From Betaproteobacteria bacterium (lineage in GTDB: Bacteria; Pseudomonadota; Gammaproteobacteria; Burkholderiales; Thiobacillaceae): 8,102 nucleotides of DNA. A program made the translations under genes and the position numbers. Below the pieces are notes generated by a model. The model did no database searches and had not been told where the DNA came from. It saw only the letters and a program-made list of their open reading frames with translations. Shown here one piece after another: positions 1 through 6,489 of the stretch; position 1 is the first letter of the stretch; each line of letters starts with the position of its first letter. The stretch covers positions 1 to 8,102 of the forward strand of contig JAIFLB010000122.1 of assembly GCA_020049245.1 (NCBI GenBank). The letters are read 5' to 3'.

Positions 1-114
1 CTGGCCGAACCGAATGCCACGCGCGCCTTCGTCAACCAAGTCGATGCGCTGCGCGAGGATGTAGATCGGCTGGAAGCGCGGCTGCGAATGCTTGAAGCAA
101 AGCAGCAAGCCTGA
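1..114 (+). CDS. ubiJ: UbiJ C-terminal end (partial; 5' end outside window)
   Basis: Frame 1 is open from the window edge to TGA at 112-114 and encodes the last 37 residues of a protein. The visible part is a charged heptad-like helix (VDALREDVDRLEARLRMLE), which fits the C-terminal coiled coil of UbiJ. UbiJ is an SCP2-domain accessory factor that binds ubiquinone intermediates in the soluble Ubi complex and is encoded next to ubiB in many Proteobacteria. The SCP2 lipid-binding domain lies outside the window. The stop overlaps the ubiB start by one base (TGATG), which suggests translational coupling in one operon. The call rests mainly on position before ubiB and the coiled-coil tail; the sequence alone is short and not very specific. 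Confidence 0.72.
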   Translation: MAEPNATRAFVNQVDALREDVDRLEARLRMLEAKQQA

Positions 115-1637
115 TGTACTTCTTCCGCATCCTGCACATTTTCTATACCGCTGTCCGCTTCGGGCTGGACGAATTCTTTCTTGGTCACGAGCGTGTCAAG
201 CTGGTGCGCTGGCTGGTGCAAGCGCTGTTCTTCTGGCGCGTCTTCGTCTTCCAGCTCGACCGTCCACGCGGCGAACGCCTGAGACTGGCGCTGGAGTCAC
301 TCGGTCCGATCTTCGTCAAGTTTGGTCAGGTGCTGTCCACCCGGCGCGACATGATTCCCGCCGACCTCGCCGATGAACTGGCCAAGCTACAGGATCGCGT
401 GCCGCCATTCCCGAGCGAACAGGCGCTAGCCGTCATCAAGCGCGCCTACGGCCGCGACGCCGCCGACGTTTTTGCAAAATTTGAAGACACGCCGATCGCC
501 TCCGCCTCCATCGCCCAGGTCCATCGGGCAACCTTGAAAACCGGCGAAGAGGTGGCAGTCAAAGTCCTGCGCCCCAACATCCAGAAAATCATCGGCCACG
601 ACATGCAGATTCTGATGGTCATCGCCGGCCTGATCGAACGCCTGTGGTGGGACGGCCGCCGGCTGAAGCCGCGCGAAGTCGTCGCCGAATTCGCCAAACA
701 CCTCGACGACGAACTCGACCTGATCCGCGAAGCCGCCAACTGCTCGCAACTGCACCGCAACTTCGCCAACTCGCCCCTGCTTGCCGTGCCGCAGGTGGAA
801 TGGGACTACTGCACGACGGAAGTCATGGTGATGACCTGGATGAACGGCCTGCCGATCTCCCAGCTCGACGAACTGCGCCGGCGTGGCGTTGATGTGCCGA
901 AACTGGCGCGCGCCGGCGTCGAAATCTTCTTCACCCAGGTCTTCCGCGATGGCTTCTTCCACGCCGACATGCACCCCGGCAACGTGCTGGTGACCGATCA
1001 GGGCAAATATATCGCGCTCGATTTCGGCATCATGGGCACGCTCAACGAAAGCGACAAAAGCTATCTGGCACAGAACTTCCTCGCCTTCTTCCAGCGCGAC
1101 TACAAGAAAGTCTCGCGCGCCCACCTCGACGCCGGTTGGGTGCCGGCCGACACCCGCGCCGACGAATTCGAAGCCGCCATCCGCGCCGTCTGCGAACCGG
1201 TATTCGACCGCCCGCTGAAGGAAATCGCCTTTGGCAAAGTCCTGCTGCGCCTGTTCCAGACCTCGCGCCGCTTCGGCATGGAAATCCAGCCGCAACTGGT
1301 CATGCTGCAGAAAACCCTGCTCAACATCGAAGGCCTCGGCCGCCAGCTCGACCCGGAACTCGACCTCTGGTCCACCGCCAAACCGTTCCTCGAACGCTGG
1401 ATGAGCGAACAGATCGGCTGGCGCGGCTGGCTGCGCACGTTCAAGGAAGAAATCCCCTACTGGGGCGCCGTCCTGCCGCAACTGCCGCGCCTGGCGCACC
1501 AGGCCTTGCGCAATGACCGGCTGGAAAAACTCGAAAGCGGCATCAATGTGATGCTGGCAAATCAACAGACGCGCAACCGCTGGCTGGCGATCATCGCCTT
1601 ACTGCTGGCGGTGCTGGCCTATACCCAGCTGCGTTAG
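114..1637 (+). CDS. ubiB: UbiB, atypical protein kinase/ATPase of ubiquinone biosynthesis
   Basis: This 507-residue protein belongs to the ABC1/ADCK/UbiB family. It is a membrane-bound ATPase-like atypical kinase needed for coenzyme Q synthesis, thought to help lipid intermediates reach the Ubi enzymes. The family marks are present in order: the KxGQ motif (KFGQ, residues 69-72), the Ala-rich loop replacing the Gly-rich loop (ASASIAQVHRA, 129-139), the ATP-site lysine K150 in VAVKVLRP, the ExD motif (E200, D202), the catalytic-loop-like HADMHPGN (283-290) and DFG (303-305). The extreme C terminus (about 490-504) is hydrophobic and fits the membrane anchor. Only one clear helix is seen there, whereas E. 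coli UbiB (546 residues) has two. The ATG at 114 overlaps the ubiJ stop and places the KxGQ domain correctly. No intrinsic terminator is seen in the 19 bases before the convergent neighbour. Confidence 0.96.
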   Translation: MYFFRILHIFYTAVRFGLDEFFLGHERVKLVRWLVQALFFWRVFVFQLDRPRGERLRLALESLGPIFVKFGQVLSTRRDMIPADLADELAKLQDRVPPFPSEQALAVIKRAYGRDAADVFAKFEDTPIASASIAQVHRATLKTGEEVAVKVLRPNIQKIIGHDMQILMVIAGLIERLWWDGRRLKPREVVAEFAKHLDDELDLIREAANCSQLHRNFANSPLLAVPQVEWDYCTTEVMVMTWMNGLPISQLDELRRRGVDVPKLARAGVEIFFTQVFRDGFFHADMHPGNVLVTDQGKYIALDFGIMGTLNESDKSYLAQNFLAFFQRDYKKVSRAHLDAGWVPADTRADEFEAAIRAVCEPVFDRPLKEIAFGKVLLRLFQTSRRFGMEIQPQLVMLQKTLLNIEGLGRQLDPELDLWSTAKPFLERWMSEQIGWRGWLRTFKEEIPYWGAVLPQLPRLAHQALRNDRLEKLESGINVMLANQQTRNRWLAIIALLLAVLAYTQLR

Positions 1638-1656
1638 CAAAGCAGCCGTCCTCGCG

Positions 1657-2421
1657 CTACGTGGCTTGCAGAATGTAGAACGTATAGCCATAGGAATCGC
1701 TGAATTTCTCGAACAATTCCATCTCTGTCTCGGTTTCCTGCACAACCACCTGCATGGCTGGCGTCATCTCCACCTGCTGGATTCGAGCACGTAACGGCGT
1801 GTAGTAATTCTTCCACCAGACATCGCTCGGTAATCGCCGCGTGTCCAGCACCCGGTAGCCGGCGCGGCGAGCTCGGTCACTGTTTTCCGATTCGCTCCCC
1901 ATCGTCGGATAGGCGGCAGACCAGAAATCAAACGCCGGTTGCGGGGGGTCATCGGTAAACCAGCTCATCTCAGAGACAACCGCGATGCCGTTGTCCTTGA
2001 GAAACGGCCGCCAGCCGGATAGCGCGCGTTCAAATCCGAGGTTGTACGCGGCACCTTCAGACCAAAGCAGATCGATGCAAGCCAGCGGCCAATCAAGTTC
2101 CGCCCCAAGCTCAGCCATATCGGCCTGAATGGGAGTGATCAAGTACGCCAGACCTGCCTGCCTGGCTCGCAACTTGAGTTCATCGATGAACACAGAACAA
2201 GAATCCACCGCCGTCACAGGGCACTGATAATGCTCCGCCAGCAGCAAGGCCGCCGCGCCGCTGCCGCAACCAAGGTCAGCGATGCGCAGGTTGGCGGGCA
2301 TGGGGCCAAGCTGTTGCAAAAGCTGGCGTGAAAAACCCGTATCCCCCGGCCCTTGCCGCTCCAGCCCGCGATGCAACTCGATCAATGCGGCGATGGACTC
2401 GGTTTGCGGGTCAGTACTCAT
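1657..2421 (-). CDS. class I SAM-dependent methyltransferase, substrate unknown
   Basis: The 254-residue product has a Rossmann-type methyltransferase fold. Motif I is IADLGCGSG (residues 47-55), the acidic residue that would bind the ribose of SAM is D73 (AVDS), and QADM (99-102) fits the adenine-contact loop. The segment with LLWSEGAAYNLGFERAL (118-134), followed by VVSEMSWF and FDFW..AYP, resembles from memory a family of uncharacterised methyltransferases known from structural genomics of Bacteroides. The reading frame extends to a TTG at 2496, but the ATG at 2421 is preferred because the extra 25 residues look non-conserved and ATG is the normal start. No good Shine-Dalgarno sequence precedes either start. 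The gene is convergent with ubiB and monocistronic. It is not UbiE by sequence pattern, so a ubiquinone role should not be assumed. No substrate can be named. Confidence 0.85.
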   Translation of the reverse strand: MSTDPQTESIAALIELHRGLERQGPGDTGFSRQLLQQLGPMPANLRIADLGCGSGAAALLLAEHYQCPVTAVDSCSVFIDELKLRARQAGLAYLITPIQADMAELGAELDWPLACIDLLWSEGAAYNLGFERALSGWRPFLKDNGIAVVSEMSWFTDDPPQPAFDFWSAAYPTMGSESENSDRARRAGYRVLDTRRLPSDVWWKNYYTPLRARIQQVEMTPAMQVVVQETETEMELFEKFSDSYGYTFYILQAT

Positions 2422-2462
2422 TGTGGCTGCAAAGGCAAAGTGAGAATGCAGCTGATTTTTCC

Positions 2463-2492
2463 ATAAAACCGACCAGAGGCCCGATTTGTCAG
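2463..2492 (-). promoter_or_regulatory. candidate sigma-70 promoter for the methyltransferase gene
   Basis: On the minus strand, CTGACA (2487-2492; five of six matches to TTGACA) is followed after 18 bases by TTTTAT (2463-2468; four of six matches to TATAAT). Transcription would start near 2456, about 35 bases before the ATG at 2421. If this is the promoter, the TTG at 2496 would lie upstream of the transcript start, which favours the ATG. This is pattern matching only; the -10 match is modest. Confidence 0.35.
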
Positions 2493-2545
2493 GCAATCCG
2501 TCTGTACTGCAAATCTGGCCGAATCATTTCCGCCGGCGATTGGCT

Positions 2546-2577
2546 TATAGTGAAATCACTTATCAGGAGACACCATC
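2546..2577 (+). promoter_or_regulatory. candidate -10 box, small inverted repeat and RBS before the Cys-rich gene
   Basis: TATAGT at 2546-2551 matches the -10 consensus at five of six positions, but no convincing -35 box lies 16-18 bases upstream. It overlaps a short inverted repeat, AGTGA-AA-TCACT (2549-2560), which could be an operator covering the start site. The ribosome binding site AGGAGA (2565-2570) stands 7 bases before the ATG at 2578 and supports that start. The RBS is clear; the promoter and operator are tentative. Confidence 0.4.
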
Positions 2578-2880
2578 ATGCAACGACTCTTTCAATTCTG
2601 CTTATTCACCCTGTTTGCCTTTCTGCAATCCGGTTCTTTGCTCGCGGAGGTTGGTGTTACGAGTGGAGTCACCACTTCAGTCCAAACCGTGGAGACCGTT
2701 TTGCAGGCTTGTCCCGCCCCGGTCGATCAAGCCCGCATTGATCTGGCGCAAGTCGCCCAGACCGATTGCTGCAAGGGGCACAAAGGGGTGTGCGGTTGTC
2801 GCGCCGGCAAGATTGTCTGTTGCGACAACACGACCAGCCCGACCTGCACCTGCCATTCGGACTGGAACGAAGCGAACTGA
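2578..2880 (+). CDS. small secreted cysteine-rich protein, function unknown
   Basis: This 100-residue protein starts with a typical signal peptide (hydrophobic core about residues 4-22, likely cleavage after SLLA at 23). The predicted mature part of about 77 residues holds nine cysteines: C45, C64, C65, C72, C74, C81, C82, C90 and C92. It also has H68 and H93. The core has a strict pattern, CCxxHxGxCxC-(6)-CC-(7)-CxC, within residues 64-92. The pattern and the Gly, Asp and Pro residues between (CCDNTTSP) recall, from memory, small proteobacterial periplasmic proteins of unknown function with a CCDGTxSPxCxC tail. The odd number of cysteines and the paired CC and CxC motifs fit a disulfide-rich fold or a metal site; neither can be decided here. 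A strong RBS (AGGAGA) supports the start. The gene is alone on the plus strand and ends 6 bases from the convergent cyclase stop. I do not recognise a named family. Confidence 0.85.
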   Translation: MQRLFQFCLFTLFAFLQSGSLLAEVGVTSGVTTSVQTVETVLQACPAPVDQARIDLAQVAQTDCCKGHKGVCGCRAGKIVCCDNTTSPTCTCHSDWNEAN

Positions 2881-2886
2881 AGCAGG

Positions 2887-4641
2887 TTATTTGCTGGTCG
2901 CCACCCAGACGCCATCCCAGTCCGGGCTGAGCGGCGATTGCCGGAACAGTTTGATGCGTTCGATGAACACCTGACTCGGCCGGTCTTGCGGGACTTGTAG
3001 CAGGCATTCGTTGAACGCGGCTTCGGCGGCGTCCCATTCCTGTTTGCGGTAATGCGCCAAGCCGCTTTCGAAGGCATCGATGCCGGCTTGCAGTTCATGC
3101 GTCAGGTCGGCTTTCAGGCCGAGCAGTTCATGCACCCGGATCGGTTCCTGTTTGCCGGCGACGCGCAGGCTGTCGATTTCGCGGAAGGCGAGGGTTTCGC
3201 CGGCCAGGCGGCGGGTTTCGGCGCTGACCAGGATGCGCGTGCCGTAGAACTTGTTGGCCTGTTCCAGGCGCGAGGCGAGATTGACCGTGTCGCCGATCAC
3301 CGTGTAACCGCGTGAGGTATCGGACCCGATATTGCCGACGGTGACTTCGCCGCTGGCGATGCCGATGCGAATGTCGACCTGGGGCAGGCCGTAACGCACG
3401 CCGATCAGGTTGGGCAGGTCGGCGCGGAAGGCTTCCAGTTGCGCCATCTGTTCCAGCGCGGCATTGCAGCAGAGTTCGGCGTGCGCGGTTTCGTCGCTGA
3501 ACGGCGGCCCCCAGAACGCCATCACCGAGTCGCCGATGTATTTGTCGACGATGCCCTGGCGGGCGCGGACGATGTCGGACATCAACGAGAAATACCGGTT
3601 GAGGAAGCGCACGGCGGTGTCTGGCGTCAGGCCTTCACACATCCGGGTGAAGTTGGCCAGGTCGGAGAAAAACACCGTCATCACCTGGCGCTGGCCGCCT
3701 TCCGCCGCCAGCCGGTTGTCGAGTAGGCCACGCACGATGCGCGGGTCGACATACTGGCCGAAGGTGGTTTTGATGCGTTCCTTCTCGCGCAGGCCGAGCA
3801 CCATGTGGTTGAAGGAATCGGCCAGCACGGCGATTTCGTCGCGGCTATGGACGCTGATTTCGACGGTCAGATCGCCCTGCTCGATCGATTGCGTGCCGCC
3901 CAGCAGGCGGCGGATCGGCTCAACCAGCGAGCGCGTCACCAGCGCCGCAAAGAGCAACCCGAGCAAAGTCGCAATGCCGGTGACGATCCAGTTCAACCGC
4001 ACGGCGCGCGCTTCTTCGGCCTTGGCTTGCTGCGCGGTGTCCTGCGTCAGTTTGTTGAGCAGGTCGATGACTTTCTGGATTTCGCCGTCCAGCGCGTCCT
4101 TGTCGCGCAGCAGGGTTTCCCGCATCAGCGCTTCGGAACGGCGGTTGCCTTCGTCCGCTTCGATCTGGAATAGCCGAAAGGTGCGATGGAAGTTCTGCCG
4201 CGCCACCTGAATCGTCGGCAACTGGCGGCCGAGCAGGGCCAGCGTGACACGGTCGAGTTCGATGTCGTGGGTGGCATCGGCCTCTTTCAGCAGATTCAGC
4301 GAGGAATCGACGATCTGGTCGGCGTTGATGCCACGCGCATCGAAATCGCGGTTTTCCTTTTCAAGAAACGCCGCATCAGGCTTGACCGCCTCGCGGCCGG
4401 CAATCACCCGTTCCATGTGCACCATTTGCTGGCGCACCAGAATCTCGACGCTGGCAACCTGCTGTTGCAGCGGCAGGTAATAGTCGGCCAACGCATGCAC
4501 CTGGTTGTTCAACAAGCGCAGGTTGAACACCGAAATCCAGGTCACCACCCCCATCAACAGCAGCAGAGCCAGGGTAATGCTGAAGATTTTCAGACTGATC
4601 GGGCGGCGCATGGTCGGAGCAGGAAGCGGGAATGACTTCAT
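2887..4641 (-). CDS. membrane class III adenylate cyclase with periplasmic sensor and HAMP domain
   Basis: The 584-residue protein probably makes cAMP from ATP in response to a periplasmic signal. In order it has TM1 (about 17-38), a mostly helical periplasmic domain (40-215, four-helix-bundle-like), TM2 (216-236), HAMP (237-290), a class III cyclase domain (about 315-510) and a C-terminal TPR-like helix pair (about 518-552). The catalytic residues are present: metal-binding D327 (FFSDLANFT) and D371 (KYIGDSVMAFWG), and transition-state N454 and R458 (DTVNLASRLE). The base-selecting pair is K367 and T447. Lys/Thr is a pair known from bacterial adenylate cyclases, and the residues do not fit a guanylate cyclase. 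It lies 42 bases after the secreted-protein gene on the same strand and is probably the last gene of the sigma-factor operon. Neither ATG (4641, or 4611 at M11) has a clear RBS, so the start is uncertain by 10 residues. Confidence 0.92.
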   Translation of the reverse strand: MKSFPLPAPTMRRPISLKIFSITLALLLLMGVVTWISVFNLRLLNNQVHALADYYLPLQQQVASVEILVRQQMVHMERVIAGREAVKPDAAFLEKENRDFDARGINADQIVDSSLNLLKEADATHDIELDRVTLALLGRQLPTIQVARQNFHRTFRLFQIEADEGNRRSEALMRETLLRDKDALDGEIQKVIDLLNKLTQDTAQQAKAEEARAVRLNWIVTGIATLLGLLFAALVTRSLVEPIRRLLGGTQSIEQGDLTVEISVHSRDEIAVLADSFNHMVLGLREKERIKTTFGQYVDPRIVRGLLDNRLAAEGGQRQVMTVFFSDLANFTRMCEGLTPDTAVRFLNRYFSLMSDIVRARQGIVDKYIGDSVMAFWGPPFSDETAHAELCCNAALEQMAQLEAFRADLPNLIGVRYGLPQVDIRIGIASGEVTVGNIGSDTSRGYTVIGDTVNLASRLEQANKFYGTRILVSAETRRLAGETLAFREIDSLRVAGKQEPIRVHELLGLKADLTHELQAGIDAFESGLAHYRKQEWDAAEAAFNECLLQVPQDRPSQVFIERIKLFRQSPLSPDWDGVWVATSK

Positions 4642-4683
4642 GCTACGACCCGCCGCGCGAGAAGCAAAGCAAACGGCCTGTGC

Positions 4684-5484
4684 TCAGCTCGGGTCTGGCA
4701 CAAACTCGCCCGGGAACGGCTCGGCCTGGCGCCAGTCCGGTTTGCGCCAGACCGGACGCGGTTTCGGCAGGATGCCACGGCTGACCAGGTTATTGCGGCT
4801 GTCGTAGCGCAGGCTCAGCACTTCGCTCGGCGTGCGGCTGGCTCGCTCGAATTCGGTGTACTGGATCGGCGAATATTCGCGCTCGCCATGGCCGGTGCCG
4901 AGGCGTTCCGACTTGCGCATCGACTTCGCCGCCGCTGGCGCGTGACTCCCGGCTGCCCGATTGGCACTGTCCATTGCCTGCGACTCGGCAACGGCAGATG
5001 GCTGCGAGTAGTGCACTACCGGCGGCGGTGCAACCTTCTCGCGGAACACCGCCGCACCGATGACGCCGACGTTGTCCGGCCGGCCAGTGCGGGCGGCGTA
5101 GGAATCCGGCAAGGCGGTGAAGTAGAACTGCGCGACATCCTGCTGGCTCTTGCGCCAGCCGGCAATCTCGGTCTGCTCCCACGGCGCCAATACATAGCCG
5201 GACTGCTGCGAGGCGGCGGTTTCACCACTGACGACGTTGACGCCGTCGACCGACAACACCACCAGGACGCGTTGATCACTGCGGTTGGACAGGCGTACCG
5301 CGTAACGATCACCCGGATTGCCGGCGACATAGCGCTGGCCGCGATGCGGATAGCTGGCCAGGGTTTCGCCGCTGTTGCGATTGACGATTTCCATATCGAC
5401 CAGTTGCCCGGCGTGGGCGGACAGGCTGGTAGCCAACAGTGAAAAAGCAAGTGCGGATATTCGGAAAAACTGACGTGCAAACAT
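4684..5484 (-). CDS. conserved secreted protein of unknown function, ECF-operon member
   Basis: The product has 266 residues with a clear signal peptide (core about 9-22, cleavage after AHA at 25), so it is exported to the periplasm or beyond. Residues 26-150 look beta-rich and include the conserved-looking stretch VLSVDGVNVVSGETAA (76-91) and SYAARTGRP (128-136). A low-complexity Ala/Ser linker (about 160-190) joins it to a C-terminal segment with LGTGHGERE (195-203) and YTEFERASR (209-217). I recall similar architecture in unnamed proteobacterial secreted proteins but know no function. There is no lipobox, no sortase signal and no membrane helix after the signal peptide. A strong RBS (AAGGAG) fixes the start at 5484. 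It follows the anti-sigma gene after 96 bases and has its own candidate ECF-type promoter, which suggests it is a main target of the sigma factor. Confidence 0.85.
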   Translation of the reverse strand: MFARQFFRISALAFSLLATSLSAHAGQLVDMEIVNRNSGETLASYPHRGQRYVAGNPGDRYAVRLSNRSDQRVLVVLSVDGVNVVSGETAASQQSGYVLAPWEQTEIAGWRKSQQDVAQFYFTALPDSYAARTGRPDNVGVIGAAVFREKVAPPPVVHYSQPSAVAESQAMDSANRAAGSHAPAAAKSMRKSERLGTGHGEREYSPIQYTEFERASRTPSEVLSLRYDSRNNLVSRGILPKPRPVWRKPDWRQAEPFPGEFVPDPS

Positions 5485-5490
5485 GATGTG

Positions 5491-5496
5491 CTCCTT
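5491..5496 (-). promoter_or_regulatory. strong ribosome binding site of the secreted-protein gene
   Basis: The minus strand reads AAGGAG six bases before the ATG at 5484. It is the best Shine-Dalgarno match in the four-gene minus-strand cluster and stands out because its neighbours have weak or no RBS. This fits high expression of the secreted protein. Confidence 0.8.
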
Positions 5497-5519
5497 GGTG
5501 GTTGAGGAATGACATCTGC

Positions 5520-5548
5520 TTGAACGACGCGGACCCTGGAATCGGGTT
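5520..5548 (-). promoter_or_regulatory. candidate ECF-sigma promoter A, before the secreted-protein gene
   Basis: On the minus strand the block AACCCGATTCC (5538-5548) is followed by CGTTCAA (5520-5526), with 17 bases between AACCC and CGTTCAA. AAC-type upstream and CGT-type downstream elements are typical of ECF sigma promoters. The same two blocks at the same spacing occur before the sigma gene itself (7048-7076). Upstream of this copy is an AT-rich tract (about 5557-5578) that sits where an UP element would be. The start site would be near 5514, giving a leader of about 30 bases that carries the RBS. The spacing is 2-3 bases longer than in the best-known ECF promoters; a CGTC at 5526-5529 would fit normal spacing but is not shared with the other site. 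Confidence 0.55.
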
Positions 5549-5579
5549 AAGGAAACACAAAATTAAAATTATTTTTTCG

Positions 5580-6458
5580 TCACTCAGCGCTTGCCGCTGG
5601 CAGCGGACAACAGCGCGACGGCGCCAAATCCGGCGGAAGCGGGAAATCCGGAAAGCGTCTGCGCAGTTCCTGCAGCCGAGTGCGCGCTACTTCGATCTGG
5701 CCTTCGCGTAACAGTTTTCGGATCGACTCGACCCACTGTTCGGGGCTTTCCAGCATCGGTTCGGCAGCCTGCATCCGACTTATGCCTTGCTTGAGTCGGG
5801 CCGCGCTCGCAGGCGCTGCGCTGGGGCTGACGCGCTTCGCGGCGGCTTCCGTTTCGGTGTGTATCGCAGACTCCCTTGCCCGACTTGCACCAGCCGTCGC
5901 AGGCGCCTGGACTGCCGCTGCATCAGCGTCTGCAGCAAACTTTGGCGGCGGCATCGGCGCCGGCATTGCTTCCATCATCGGTGCGATTGCAGCGGCGACT
6001 TCCGCTTCCACCGGGGCACTCGCAGCGGCAGACTGTTTCGCTTTGTTGGCGGCGGTTTCGTGGGGTGTTGCGGCCATCCTTGGCGCAGGCGGAGTCCGGT
6101 CGTCCTGATCTTGCAACCTCGCTTCCAACTTCGCCTGCGCAGCCGGGACTGGAGCTTGGCCTGGGGCTTGGCTTGCGGCTGGGCTTGAGTTCGACTCAAG
6201 CGCAGGCAGCGGCGGCACGTCTTCGCGCAAGGTTTCCGGCGCTTCCAGTTGCATCCGGAACAGCAGGCCGATGCCCAGCACCAGCACGACCATGCTGGAT
6301 AGCGGCACTGCCCAGCCGAACCAGCTTGGGCGGCGACGCTGTGGCACAACCGCCTGGCGGGCGGCCGCCAGAATGCGCGCATCCAGCGCCGGCGACGGCT
6401 CCGGGTGCGCGGCCTCGCGATAGGCCTGACTCAACAGGGAATCGTGTGGTTGCATCAT
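5580..6458 (-). CDS. probable anti-sigma factor, single-pass membrane protein with Ala/Pro-rich periplasmic region
   Basis: The 292-residue protein has a short cytoplasmic N terminus (1-46), one membrane helix (about 48-68) and a long Ala/Pro/Glu-rich periplasmic region (about 75-225). It ends in a helical C-terminal module (about 239-280) that includes PEQWVESIRKLLREG and RRRFPDFPLPPDLA. This layout, immediately downstream of an ECF sigma gene, is typical of a membrane anti-sigma factor that holds the sigma factor until a periplasmic signal arrives. It lacks the HxxxCxxC zinc motif of the classical ZAS domain, so anti-sigma function is inferred from context and topology. The start is the first of two tandem ATGs (6458), 24 bases after the sigma stop and inside a 14-base tandem repeat. 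The low-complexity middle may be a flexible spacer across the periplasm. It could instead be an accessory sensor. Confidence 0.78.
   Translation of the reverse strand: MMQPHDSLLSQAYREAAHPEPSPALDARILAAARQAVVPQRRRPSWFGWAVPLSSMVVLVLGIGLLFRMQLEAPETLREDVPPLPALESNSSPAASQAPGQAPVPAAQAKLEARLQDQDDRTPPAPRMAATPHETAANKAKQSAAASAPVEAEVAAAIAPMMEAMPAPMPPPKFAADADAAAVQAPATAGASRARESAIHTETEAAAKRVSPSAAPASAARLKQGISRMQAAEPMLESPEQWVESIRKLLREGQIEVARTRLQELRRRFPDFPLPPDLAPSRCCPLPAASAE
6154..6189 (-). repeat. 12-base imperfect tandem repeat within the anti-sigma gene
   Basis: Three imperfect 12-base units lie side by side on the plus strand: GCTTGGCCTGGG, GCTTGGCTTGCG and GCTGGGCTTGAG. They encode four-residue Ala/Pro/Ser/Gln repeats in the periplasmic low-complexity region. 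The period keeps the frame, so the repeat probably arose by slippage and may vary in length between strains. Confidence 0.7.
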
Positions 6459-6489
6459 CTCGTCCCGTTCATCTGGTCCCGTTCATCTC
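6456..6489 (-). repeat. 14-base tandem repeat at the sigma/anti-sigma junction
   Basis: The plus strand has two 14-base units, 6456-6469 and 6470-6483, that differ at one base, then a partial third copy (6484-6489). On the minus strand each unit carries ATGA, so start codons stand at 6486, 6472 and 6458. The first overlaps the sigma stop codon (6485-6483), the next two are each overlapped by the stop of a five-codon frame (MNGTR), and the last is the anti-sigma start. The array therefore forms a chain of overlapping stop and start codons. Confidence 0.8.

Noticed and set aside
426..1565. Long open frame (379 codons) on the minus strand across ubiB
   Set aside because: It lies wholly antisense to a gene with every UbiB motif. 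Its composition (His/Phe/Val/Glu-rich, no recognisable motif) is what reversed GC-rich codons give.
1657..2421. Assignment of the methyltransferase as UbiE or UbiG because of the nearby ubiJ-ubiB
   Set aside because: It is convergent rather than in the operon and does not show the motif pattern expected of those enzymes.
2422..2496. TTG-initiated N-terminal extension of the methyltransferase
   Set aside because: The added 25 residues are not motif-like, a candidate promoter lies within this stretch, and the ATG at 2421 gives a usual methyltransferase length.
3410..4210. Open frame of 266 codons on the plus strand across the cyclase gene
   Set aside because: It is antisense to intact HAMP and cyclase domains. 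The product is Ser/Arg-rich without motifs, and there is no RBS.
5594..5606. CCGCTG-G-CAGCGG hairpin near the end of the anti-sigma gene followed by an AT-rich tract, as a terminator
   Set aside because: The hairpin is inside the coding sequence and lies more than 25 bases from the T-runs on the minus strand. The AT-rich tract fits better as an UP-like element for the downstream promoter candidate.
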